Positions 23,240-33,524 of a stretch of DNA of 64,000 bases are shown here, one piece after another (the first letter of the stretch is position 1; the number at the start of each line of letters is the position of its first letter). The position numbers and the translations under genes were made by a program. This stretch comes from Parietaria judaica (taxonomy: Eukaryota > Streptophyta > Magnoliopsida > Rosales > Urticaceae), in assembly GCA_954871525.1 (NCBI GenBank), contig OX940866.1, positions 14,593,001 through 14,657,000 of the forward strand, in the 5' to 3' direction. The notes under the pieces are model-generated. The model was not told the DNA's origin. It made no database searches and was given only the letters and a program-made list of their open reading frames with translations.

Positions 23240-23986
23240 ACTATGCATAATTTGTTGAACTACAAAAATATGTGAACCTCATTTTTTTTTATGAACTAAG
23301 GATTCCTAGAATAGCGGTAAGATAATAGTTATATAGAGGTAAGGTAATTTGTACTGATAGAGCTATAGAAATTTGGACCATGGGGAGTGCCGAAGTTATC
23401 GTGAATGGTTTCAGAAGGAAGCAATCTGTAAAAAAGTATAGCGATATTCATTGCAAGCTTTAATCCTGATGAAATCTCCACAATAATCTGCAAAAAAAAA
23501 AAAGGGATCGTATGAGAATACTGAAAAGAAGCGTGAGAATAATGAAAAGAAGCGTGAGAATACTCCCAAAAGACCAAGCGTTCTCTCCGCCATACTGTAG
23601 AAAATGCTTGTGGATGGCTAAATTATTCGGATATTAGAACTGTATAATTTGACACATGTTTGTTGCGTTTATTGTAAGTAGGTGGTTCTAATAAGTTGGT
23701 GGTTCATCTTTATTCATTGACATGTCATATTAATTTAGTGGTATTAATTACTGGTTCGTCTTCCCCGATTGGTATTAAATTATGGTTTGACGGTTTGACT
23801 TTCCCGCGTGCTTTAATATTTGTTTAAATACTTGTTTTACCGCTATGTGTTGTTTTTCCGCTACATGGGAGTACTATAATTGGTAGCGGCGGAGAGCATA
23901 AATTATATACATGTGTTGATTAAAAAAATTGATCAAACGCTTCGTGTAGCGGCGGAGAGCATAAATTATACATGTGTTGATTAATA
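23240..23986. other. MULE spacer
   Basis: Noncoding. Contains TAGCGGTA (near 23312), three tandem copies of a 22-bp unit including GAAAAGAAGCGTGAGAATA (23517-23566), and a repeated word GTAGCGGCGGAGAGCATAAA near 23882 and 23946. Confidence 0.55.
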
Positions 23987-24251
23987 CTAGTTCCTTTGTC
24001 ATTCCCATTATCCGCCTATGATCCATCTCACTTACCATTAGTTGTTACGGTGAACTTATTTGCGCACACTAACGGTGAAATGAAACAAACTGATAGAAAC
24101 ACTAACCTTCCTCATTTCTATTCTCTTCCCGCTAGGTAACCGTTAGGTGTTTAGAAACCACTGCTATGAGAAGACATAGCGGTAGTCTATGATCACCAAA
24201 AGTACTCGAATTAGTGGGTGGCCAAAGATATTAATGTGCCTTTCTTGCATG
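23987..24251. repeat. 265-bp direct repeat, copy 1
   Basis: Starts CTAGTTCCTTTGTCATTCCC and includes CATAGCGGTAGTCTATGATC. Copy 2 is at 24622-24887 with a handful of differences. Confidence 0.85.
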
Positions 24252-24621
24252 TTGTTCGTATTAATTACTCGTCCAACTCCCCCCCCGCGTTTATGTTATA
24301 GAGCAGTAAAGTCTTTCGATTCAAAATAAAACTTAAATCAAAGAGTTATCTCTTCCAAACCATCAGAATCTTAAAATTTTAAGTCAAATAAAAAACCGCT
24401 ACTTCGTAACCCGTAACGGTAGTACAATGAATGTCTAGCGGCAGAAAAGACAATCAATTAGCGATAAGTAGTTTTGTTAGTATAATTAAGGTTATTTAAT
24501 CATATTTACTAGTGTAATACCTTCTTAAGTTGAAATAAGAACGAACTAATCGAGTAAAATATGCATTGCTTCATATATGTGTACGAGTGATAGAGACTTG
24601 TTCCATGATCAAACAAACTTG
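24252..24621. other. Spacer between direct repeats
   Basis: AT-rich, no coding potential, several TAGCGG/CCGCTA words. Confidence 0.5.
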
Positions 24622-24887
24622 CTAGTTCCTTTGTCATTCCCATTATCCGCCTATGATCCATCTCACTTACCATTAGTTGTTACGGTGAACTTATTTACAC
24701 ACACTAACGGTGAAATGAAACAAACTGATAGAAACACTAACCTTCCCCGTTTCTATTCTCTTCCCGCTAGGTAACCGTTAGGTGTTTAGAAACCACCGCT
24801 ATGAGAAGACATAGCGGTAGTCTATGATCACCAAAAGTACTCGAATTAGTGGGTGGCCAAACATATTAATGTGCCTTTATTACATGC
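24622..24887. repeat. 265-bp direct repeat, copy 2
   Basis: Same sequence as 23987-24251, about 635 bp downstream and in the same orientation. Confidence 0.85.
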
Positions 24888-24936
24888 AGGTCATATAGCG
24901 GTACTCACTATTATTTATCTTTGTTTTGTATTTGAT

Positions 24937-25180
24937 AATCCCACTATTATGTAACATATAGCGGTACTCACTATTTACTCTTCGTGTGATGTATTACAGA
25001 ATGAAGAATATTTGATTATTTATTATTTATCTGATAATCCCGCTATTATGTAACATATAGCGGTACTCACTATTTACTCTTCGTGTGATGTATTGCAGAA
25101 TGAAGAATATCTTATTATTTATCTTTGTTTTGTATTTGATAATCCCGTTATTATGTAACATATATCGGTACTCCATATTT
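24937..25180. repeat. Tandem repeat of about 100 bp, three units
   Basis: Units begin AATCCC(A/G)(C/T)TATTATGTAAC at 24937, 25035 and 25141 (spacings 98 and 106), each containing CATATAGCGGTACTC or a variant. The third unit is truncated. Confidence 0.75.
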
Positions 25181-25669
25181 ACTATTTTTGTGTTATTTGG
25201 CAGACTGAACTATAAGGAATAGCGGTAAGAGGATTATAAGTACCAAAATACCCTTTTATCGATACAAATAGAAGAAAACCCTAAAATGGAGCAAATTTGC
25301 AATATATAGTTGCCCGCCGCCTCCTCTCCTTATCTCTTTCTACATTTTTAATGAATTGTCGAATCAATGAGCACCAACTCTGGTATCGCATTACCAAAGT
25401 GTTAGCTAACTCATCTCTCTCAGTTATTGTCCGACGTTTTGGTGATCCGATACCGGAGAAGGTGCTAACGGTAATTTAGATCGAAAGTTAGAGTACGATA
25501 AATTCTATTAACACAACGGTACGATTGTCAAGGTGAGATATAACAGATTAACAGAGCAGGTTTGATTGTCATACAATATAATAGTTGTAACATAGCGGTA
25601 AAGATTAAAATACAAAATGGTTCAACATGTCTTCGTTACAAAACACCATACCGCGTACCAGACAAATAC

Positions 25670-26069
25670 TCACTTGAAGAACATCCATAAAACGACAAAG
25701 AAAGTTACGAACATTAGTTTTCCCCAAATGATGAACTCATAGTAGTTTCGTCGTTCCAGTATTTGAATTGGTTGAAGGTTATTAGTTTGTGGAATTGGTT
25801 CTGGATCTACCCAATCAAAGTATCCGCAATTATCTTTTCCCTGATGGCAAGCAAAATACCCAAAATGACAACATTATCTCAATTTCAGAGACCAAGTATA
25901 AAGTCGTCATCAATGAACGTACCTTCATCTTCGAACAACACCTGAATCTTCTTCCTGGATACTTCCATGTGTTTGAAGTTAAGACTATCGTGCTGTTGCC
26001 GCATTTGCAAACACACCGTCGATCCTTCTGAGTTGGAGAAGTGCTTGAACTATCGGCAAGGTCGTACAT
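25670..26069 (-). CDS. Small GRF-type zinc-finger protein with C-terminal membrane segment
   Basis: Two exons on the minus strand: 26069-25923 (49 aa) and 25840-25670 (56 aa plus TGA), joined across an 82-bp GT-AG intron in phase 0; total 105 aa. Exon 1 holds CVCKCGNSTIVLTSNTWKYP and GRRFRCC, and exon 2 CGYFDWVDPE, which together are a GRF zinc finger. A hydrophobic C-terminus (FVTFFVVLWMFF) looks like a transmembrane anchor, the usual layout of small plant GRF proteins. GRF fingers bind nucleic acid in better-known proteins; the role of this plant subfamily is unknown to me. No lesion is visible. It lies in TAGCGGTA-rich MULE DNA, so it is either a captured host gene or an element-borne accessory gene. 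Confidence 0.7.
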
Positions 26070-26319
26070 TGTAGATATGCTAAGGTCGAAAGTAGATCTA
26101 CAATTTCTGGGCTTTCTTGTGATTTGGTGACGTGGGTGTCTTTACTTTATAGTCGAGTTTCTAACCGTTGGTGACTAGGGTTCTACATATAAAAGTATCA
26201 GCTATAAGTAAGACAAATATAACAAAAGCAGTAAACAATTAAAGCAACTCATAATCTCATATTAGTAAGACATACTACTATCAAGTAAAGTAATTTGTAT
26301 TAGAAAGAAATACTACTAT

Positions 26320-26560
26320 TCGTATTGGTAGCGGTAAAGCAACGTGAATTAGTAGCGGTAACAAAGTAAAGCAATCTGTACTAGAAAGAAATACTAATAT
26401 TAGTATTGGTAGCGGTAACGAATTGAAGCAACTTATATTAGCAGTGTAACAAAGTCAAGGAACTTATATTAGCAGCAGTAACAAAGTAAAGCAAGTTATA
26501 TTAGTAGCGGTAACAAAGTAAAGAAACTTATATTAGTAGCGGTTACAAAACAAAGTTATA
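26320..26560. repeat. Imperfect tandem repeats carrying TAGCGGTAACAAAG
   Basis: About seven units of roughly 30-40 bp with the consensus TTAGTAGCGGTAACAAAGTAAAG. This is the densest cluster of the element-wide octamer. Confidence 0.75.
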
Positions 26561-26576
26561 CTAACTACTAGACAAA

Positions 26577-27503
26577 TCAATCGTAAGTTGCCGCCAGCTC
26601 CTTTTCGCGACGGAGAGCCTTCCGGACAGACGCCGCGTAGGGACGACTGCTCTCGCTCGTGCGGACCAGGGGCGACAGGTACGGCATCCCCGGGCCAACG
26701 TCCAAAAGAAGAGGACCACCGGGATCGACATTTCCCCAGCCCATTCGTAACCCGGAGTTCTGGTCGGCTCTGGGAGGGAAGGGCCCCATGCGATCCCATT
26801 CATAAAAAAGACCTGCATCCCGCAAATTGCGGTAGCTTGTCAACTTGCCTATGATGCGCTGACTTGGAGGGAGCCTGGCGATAAAGGTGGCATATTTCCT
26901 ATATTTCTCTAGACAATCGAAGGATGCAAAGGTCCATGTCGGATTGGTGGTATGATCCTGCAACTCATCCGGCCCCGCCACGAAGAAGTACCGACTCGGT
27001 ACTCGGCTAAGTGCGTTGGCTTCTCTATAGAGCATGGGCCCCATATGGCGAAGCCAGGGCCTTTCTGTGAGTGTGTAGAAGCCGCCTCCAAGTTCCTTCA
27101 ATCCAAACATACTCAGAATATTGTTCTCCGTTGGACGCGGCAACCCGACGTGGTATGCGAGGACATACAACGCCGCAATGATTTGGTAGCCCTCCAGGAC
27201 AAGTTTGAATGGGGCCAGACCATTAACCTTCAAAATCGCCATATACTCCGGTGCCAGGGGGAACGTCACCCCAGCCTTCAAGTGTTTGCGGCTCCATGCC
27301 GAGTAAGTTCGGCCATCGTCGTGCTTGTAGGTATGGTCGTACTTGCGATGAACCTTGTTGGGCAAAATATCCTTCTGGTCTTAATCATGAAACTTGTCGG
27401 GCAATATCGCTTTCACTAGCCCCCCTTCAAAGCCATAAAAACGAGCAATATCACTCAGTATCACTTCATCAGTGAGTGGAAGAATCCTTTTTTCTCGATT
27501 CAT
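26577..27503 (-). pseudogene. Transposase_28-like (putative gypsy-type) protein, one nonsense codon
   Basis: From ATG 27503 a single frame runs to the TAA-type end at 26577, about 308 codons, broken only by TAA near 27380-27382 (after LPDKFHD). The middle region (FPLAPEYMAILKVNGLAPFK, then EGYQIIAALYVLAYHVGLP) resembles Pfam Transposase_28, a domain found in additional ORFs of Tat-lineage Ty3/gypsy elements and in many plant hypothetical proteins. Function is unknown. A related but better preserved antisense protein is at 54-58 kb. The single lesion suggests recent loss. Assignment is by eye. Confidence 0.55.
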
Positions 27504-27967
27504 TGTGGAGAGTAGTGGCGATTTACTCAGGGAAAACGAGAAATAAATATAGAGACTTATGGACAAAAAGCTCGTAGCAGTTACCGAGACATCGAGCAAC
27601 TCAAACGTGATTGGTCGAGTTATGTAGCGGTAATCAATTATGATCATGATTTTACTATTAGAAATCTCAAACGTTTATATATTTTTATTAATTATGCTCA
27701 AGACTGTAACAAGTGGCGTGATATATATTTGACATGACTAGCGGTATGAACAGAGACATCGAGCAACTCAACCGTCACAACAAAAAGGCGAGATCAGATC
27801 TGTAGCGGTTATGATTACGTCATGGAAAATCTCAATAGCCGCTTTAATTAAGCGCCGTTCTGATTTGCTATTTGAAAGGACGTGTCCGTCAGTATCTATT
27901 AAAAAGATGGTTCTAACTTCTAACCGCACATTGGTCAGCGTCTCAAATTGTAATATCAGAAACTACA

Positions 27968-28817
27968 ATGGAATACACGTCGGAGGACCTTCCCGAAGAC
28001 CTTGTGTTCCACAAGATCCTGTCCGAACTGCTGGCAAAAATTCTGATGGGATTAAAAAGTGTCTCAAAATGTTGGCAGGCAAGAATATCAGGGGGGACTT
28101 GACGTTCATCAACACTCATCAAATTCGTCAGCGGACCAGATACGGCCCACTCCTGATTGCCGCCTCCAAACGGAACTACCAACAGGTAATACTACTGCTC
28201 TCCGGCCAAAGGGTGACAGACATCGACGTGTCGTATCTTCATGCAGAAAATTACGAACACTTTGACATAGTAGGCTCCTGCAACGGCTTGATATGCCAGT
28301 CGTTCGGGGCGCAAGAGACGAGACTCGTGCTTTGGAATCCGGCGACTCGGCAAGTGAGACGTCTTTCTGTTCCAGCACCCTACTCACATGTCTTTCATGA
28401 CAATGGGTGTTAGGTTTCACGTATTACGTCACTATCAACGACTACAAGATCGTCCGACTATGCGCAGCCAAGGATTCGCTTTCCGTATGCGCCTAAGTGT
28501 TCTCCAAAAGCGGACTTGCATGGAGAGACTGTGGGTCCTTGACACTACCATGGGAGCTTCATTGGCCACGGGACGCGGTAACGGTGGACGCGGTACTTCA
28601 TTGGGCGGTTCTGATTAACCCCGGGCAAAATGAATCAGCATTCATTTCCTTCTACTGGCGGGACGAGGTGCTTCGTCTCGAGGAAAATCCACCCGTGCTT
28701 CCGACGGTAGAACGGCCGGCGATGGAGTACTGGTGGAGAAATGTATGGGGCGCGGAGAATGACATGTACGTTGAGCCTGCCCATGATTACGTGGAGAGCT
28801 TAGTCTCTGTATTTTGA
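27968..28817 (+). pseudogene. F-box protein with F-box-associated domain, broken
   Basis: ATG 27968 opens an F-box (EDLPEDLVFHKILSELLAKI, then GLKSVSKCWQARIS). A six-G run at about 28091-28096 shifts the frame into DLTFINTHQIRQRTRYGPLL and the F-box-associated region DIVGSCNGLICQS and LWNPATRQVRRL. A second shift near 28412 leads to GFTYYVTINDYKIVRLC. An in-frame TAA follows near 28493, and the remainder continues open to 28817. Such proteins are substrate receptors of SCF ubiquitin ligases. The copy lies in MULE-type DNA with octamers on both sides, so it was probably captured. Three lesions make it non-functional. Confidence 0.7.
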
Positions 28818-29506
28818 TTATTTGGTGCATATTAGTTATGTATGGCGGTTGTAAGATTTCTTGCTTATTAGTTATGTATAGCGGTTATAAGGTTTCTTTC
28901 TTATTAGCGCAACAACTTTGTATAGCGGTAACCTAATTACGTCGTATTAGTTATGTTGTATGTATCATGCTTTGTAATAGCGGTAAAAGATAGTTTTTGT
29001 TAGCGGTAGAACAACGGTTGTTAAAAAACAGTAATATGAAGTTTCTGTTTATTGCTTAACGGTTTAAACTTGAGTGTATTATCTCGAACGCATAGTGGTA
29101 GACGCACACTTGGTAATAGCGGTATCACAACGGCTATATCATTTTACTAGAGGAGATAGTATCTGAGAATGAACCTAGCGATAACACTTGGGGATTGACA
29201 CACTTTTGGTTAAAGGTAATAAAAAACTATATTATCTCGAATGTATAGTGGTAGACACACACTTGGTAATAACGGTATCACCAAGGCTATATCATTTTAC
29301 TAGAGGTTATAGTATCTGAGAATGAACCTAGCGATAACACTTGGGGATTGATAAATATGTTATACATATTGGCAAAACAAGTGAATAAAATAAGGTGAAC
29401 ACAGAACATACTCGTCCAAAGTAATAAGCATAGTTACCACATACTCATCCAAACAAAACAGGTAAAAAAACGTAGTCAAAATATTACAGAGCTTATAGAC
29501 TTAGTT
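28818..29506. repeat. MULE spacer with a 120-bp direct repeat
   Basis: Copies at about 29077-29200 and 29231-29351 share TATATCATTTTACTAGAGG and GAATGAACCTAGCGATAACA. TAGCGGTA words occur at about 28880, 28922, 28978, 29001 and 29118. Confidence 0.65.
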
Positions 29507-31258
29507 CTAAAGTCGAAACGACCAATCCGTCCAGATTTCCATCGCGTATCGAAACCGGGCTGAAGGTACTAAACGGTCAACCATCGAGAAATGGGAGCTG
29601 TCGGTCATGTCTAGTTCTATGAACTTCATAGCAAATATTCCAGAGTCGACAGGCTGGGTCCAATTTGGCCCTGAGGTGCACCTCCATGTCCAACGTCGGT
29701 TCTTGAGATGTGCACGCTAGGGTAATGCAGTCAAGTTTGACGATTCCAAAATCCAAGGGAAGTACAACTGTAGATCCTGCAATATAATTGACATCATATT
29801 TTCACTACCGTAGTTCGACTTGGGAACAAAGAGGTTAAACCTCGCTGTTTCGAAATTGGCTCTGCATGCTATCCATTGACCATCAAACCAGATCGGGAAG
29901 TACAACTTGTCCACGTATGCCCACGCGCGGCCGTAAAACCTTGGTTCGTCTCCTGATACCCAATCTATAGACCCAAAATCTGATTCTTCCAGTGCACCTC
30001 TACGGATGTTCCCAGCAATGATAATCAGTTGGGCCATGAAGGAAGTATCGACAACAGCGATTGAATCAGAATTGGGAATACTCCCGAGAAAAGTTTCTAG
30101 TCGTTTACGGAGCCCGTAAGTGATCTCGTCGATGATCTGCATTTAATATCAATGAATTGGTAACAACAAATAAAAATAAAATAAATATAGAAATATTGTC
30201 ATCGAAAGATTATTACCCCACAGTGCAGCCACCCATCACGGTCGATGATCCTCTGAAAAAAGGCCCGGTCGTATGTTCCGATACCACATACCAGCGGCGT
30301 TGAAGTGTCGCGATCCAACCAACGGGTGAACATGCGTACGAGGTACTTCGGTGCTGGTGAGAGAGGCAAAAGATCCTGGTAACAAGCATTATCTTCATCT
30401 GAGTCCGAGTCTTCGCCAGACTCAGCATCTTCAAAACCAGGCTCAACATCTGACCCACCGCCTGGCTCAACATCTTCACCTCCTCCAGGCGCAGCATCTT
30501 CACCTCCAGGCTCACCATCTTCAGCGGCAACTTCACCATCTGACTCACCCCAGACGCACCATCTTCACCTTAAGACTCTCCATCTGCCTCACCACCGTTC
30601 TCACTCTCCACTTGCATCTCCATGTCACTCTCCACTACTTCCATCTCGTCGTCATTCTCCTCTTCAAACCCCGGCGGTGGTGGCGGTGAAGCTGGTTGCG
30701 GGCTCTCCCGTCGCTGGACGATCAATGAACCACGTTCTATTATACATAGCAGCAAAAATGTATATAGGGAGCAACGGTAAACCGCTATCGGTAATATACA
30801 ACGGGGTGTAAATAGATAGCTAGCGGCAATTCTAACAACCATAGCGGTAATGCAGTATATTCGGACCAACGGTGAACTGCTAGCGGTATACTGTGAACGG
30901 AGATTAAATAGATAGCGGTATTGCTGTAATAGGTACAGAACAACCCTTACACTCGTTCTTCTTCGTAAATCACACTGTATATTATATTGCATGTAAAATA
31001 AGTAAACCCTAACATCATTACGAGTCAAAACAGTTCGAAAAGCATAGGTTTTTCAAAAAATAAATATTTACCTCCATTTATGTGGCTTTGGGGAGGATGA
31101 AGACGATGATCAGACCCTAAAGATTGCCACGGTTCTATGGTGCATAACTCGTCGCTGAAAGGATCGTGCTTCGCCGGGAAAGCAAAGAGAAGAAAGCCTC
31201 GTTGCTCGAAGTCGTTCGCGAACCAGAATGAACAGAGCAGAAGAACGAGGAGTTCCAT
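29507..31258 (-). pseudogene. Ulp1-like C48 protease fused to a DUF1985-gene remnant, catalytic residues lost
   Basis: Minus strand. 31258-30737 duplicates the leader and first intron of the DUF1985 gene at 33.7-33.2 kb. The sequence then joins a segment homologous to that gene's last exon (IVQRRESPQP, PPPPPGFEEEN), an acidic GEDVEPGG-type repeat tract and the Ulp1-like domain (exons to 30217 and from 30136). Conserved blocks: FFQRIIDRDGWLHCG, VDKLYFPIWFDGQWIACR, QPVDSGIFAMKFIEL. In Ulp1 proteases the HW and DCG motifs hold catalytic His and Cys; here they read QW and DSG, and the catalytic Asp context is not recognisable. There is also a frameshift near 30570 and an in-frame TAG at 29717-29719. 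Ulp1 proteins remove SUMO, but this copy should have no protease activity. Confidence 0.65.
30735..31258. repeat. 520-bp direct duplication, copy 1 (partner 33179-33672)
   Basis: Near-identical to 33179-33672 in the same orientation. It contains the 220-bp TAGCGGTA block and a conserved leader. The leader retains ATGGAG immediately before a GTAAAT donor. Confidence 0.8.
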
Positions 31259-31848
31259 TTAGTAGACAATTGAATGCATACATTTATTGTTTCTAGCGGA
31301 ACACTCGAGAGACATACATTTATTCCTTTGAAACCTGACGCTTCGATTTGATAGAAAACCACCAAATTAATGGTCATAGTAAATAAAACCACATATTTGA
31401 AGGTGAATGAGTGACACACTAATCCAAGATACAACTCGTAGTCCCGTCATTAATTTTTACATTTATACCGCCATATATGCTCGTCATTAATTTTAATATA
31501 TTTATCCCATCCAAGAAGGCGAAAAGGAAAAGAGAACGAGAAAATAGCGCGGGAGAAGTAAACTCGTTATTCTACACGATATTGTCATTTATCCCGGCAT
31601 ACATATTCGTATTTTATATGTATATGTATACCGCTATATTTAATTTACACTGAATATTGATAGCGGTAGCACAACGTCTATAGCGACAATAACAAATTTA
31701 CTAGCGGTAATAACAACAATGTTGCGGGAATTAATATACTACTAGCAGGAATTTAAATACTACTAGCGGGAATCACAATATAGTTTAAATACACGACTAA
31801 TTGAGAACGGTAATATTAAACATACTAGTCCAAAACATAGTTTAAATT
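31259..31848. other. MULE spacer
   Basis: Noncoding, between the Ulp1-like pseudogene and the DUF1985 gene. Contains TACCGCTA near 31629, and TAGCGGTA or TAGCGGGA near 31660, 31700 and 31765. Confidence 0.5.
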
Positions 31849-33524
31849 TCATTGTGCACAACTCGAACTACTAGAAGAAGTAGCTTCTTCGGACTCCGGT
31901 GGCTGTGAAGGTGGAGGTGGCGGTGGCAGCAAATCCCGTGGTCGCTGGACGATCTTTTCACCATGTTCTAATGCCTGCATGAGCATCTCTAACATGGGGG
32001 GTCGACGAACAAGGGGATGATCTAGGGAGTTTATATGCGGCAACGCAACTTCCATCTCCTTAGGAATGAGAACACTCAATTGTCCCTGCAAATTAAAGAG
32101 TATAGTTATTTTCTCAAATAATAGTTGATATTGAAGGATTTATAATAGAGCAACCAACCCTCGGATCCGCTCCATGCAAAATAGCGTTTCGAATTGACAG
32201 CCGGTGAAGATCGATATTCCCGACTGGCCGCGTTGTCCATTTGCACATACGAGGTGCCTCCTCCGACTCTCGTGGGTCCGCCAAGACATGTGCCAGAATA
32301 GGCAAACACTCGTATGCTAAAATCTGCATGAAGTTAACATGCAAAATTCGCACATAAGATGTCGATTGTAAATAAATAACTTAAAACCATTACATATATA
32401 CCAGTAGCGGGTCTATGAACCCCGGAAACCCCATCATTGGGTTCCGCGGTGGCCATGTTGCTCGTTGTCTAGGGATGTTGTTTCGCAACTCCTTAAGTGC
32501 TTTCTTCCGGAGAATCTGTGCCGATAACATGAATGACTGTCGGCCCCAAGGATATTGAACGAATACGTCAAGGTCCTCCGCCAAGGACAAGAATTCCCTA
32601 GGCAAACTAGTTTCACCAGGATGGGGTAACAACACTCCGAAGACGAAGCAGAGGCATGCCAACTTTCTCTTGTCGTCGCTGCTCACAATCGGATGAAGAT
32701 GACTGTTATCTAATTTGGATACCAGCATTCCTAATGTGACCAAAGAGCCTGCATCTGGCCACATTCGTTGCTTGAATGCGTCATTATTTTCGAAGCCTCG
32801 TCCAACAATAGCTTCAAGGTTCGGCTCGGGTCCGCAATTCAGCCCGGTGATGATGGCGAATTCTCGAACCCCGTATCGTAATGGAACATTGTTCACCAAC
32901 ATCCACAGCTCGAATGGCTCTTTATGTATAGTGCTCTCGAAAACAAAATTCCTGAACAGTTGGGGAGAGTACTCGTAGTGGATGGGGACATCTAATAGAG
33001 GCCCAAACTGTGTGCGCCGGAACCACTCAGCCTCTAACGCGTTCAGGTTCTCCTTAATGATATTCGTGATCGTCAAGAAGTTTGCTTCTTCGGTGAAGAC
33101 CTCACAGTCATACAACTCCTCAGGCCGGAGGATAGTATATAGCTATTTCCGTGAAAAAACAAATCATAACTTGATTAGTTTCTATTATACATAGCGGTAA
33201 TGCAGTATATAGGGAGCAACGACAAACCGCTATCGGTAATATACAACGGGGTGTAAATAGATAGCTAGCGACAATTCTAAAAAAATAGCGGTAATGCAGC
33301 ATATATTTGGAGCAACAACGAACTACTAGCGGTATTCTGTGAACAGAGCGTAAATAGATAGCGCTATTGCTGTAATAGGTACAGAACTAACCCTACACTC
33401 GTTCTTCTTTGTAAACCACACAGTATAGTATATTGCATGTAAAATAAGTAAACTCTAACATCATTACGAGTCAAAACAGTTCACAAAGCATATGTTTCTT
33501 TAAGAATAAACATTTACCTCCATT
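31849..33524 (-). CDS. DUF1985-domain protein, MULE accessory gene
   Basis: Four exons with consistent phases: 33524-33519 (only ATG GAG), 33142-32402, 32323-32159 and 32085-31849, giving 382 aa and a TGA stop. The DUF1985 signature is clear (ELWMLVNNVPLRYGVREFAI, then ITGLNCG; later a PWGRQSFMLSA block). The last exon is proline-rich, then serine-rich (PPPPPPSQPP, TSSSSSSC). An in-frame TAA lies just before the ATG, and the 520-bp duplicate at 30.7-31.3 kb keeps the same ATGGAG|GT junction, supporting this start. DUF1985 is typical of plant MULE-borne genes that usually continue into a Ulp1 protease; here the Ulp1 part is absent and sits in a separate broken copy downstream. No lesion is visible. 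Function is unknown. Confidence 0.65.
33226..33450. repeat. 220-bp direct repeat, copy 3, in the DUF1985 intron
   Basis: Same block as 20731-20950 and 30781-31000. It is flanked by exons of the DUF1985 gene, so its two relatives probably arose by duplication of this intron. Confidence 0.75.
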
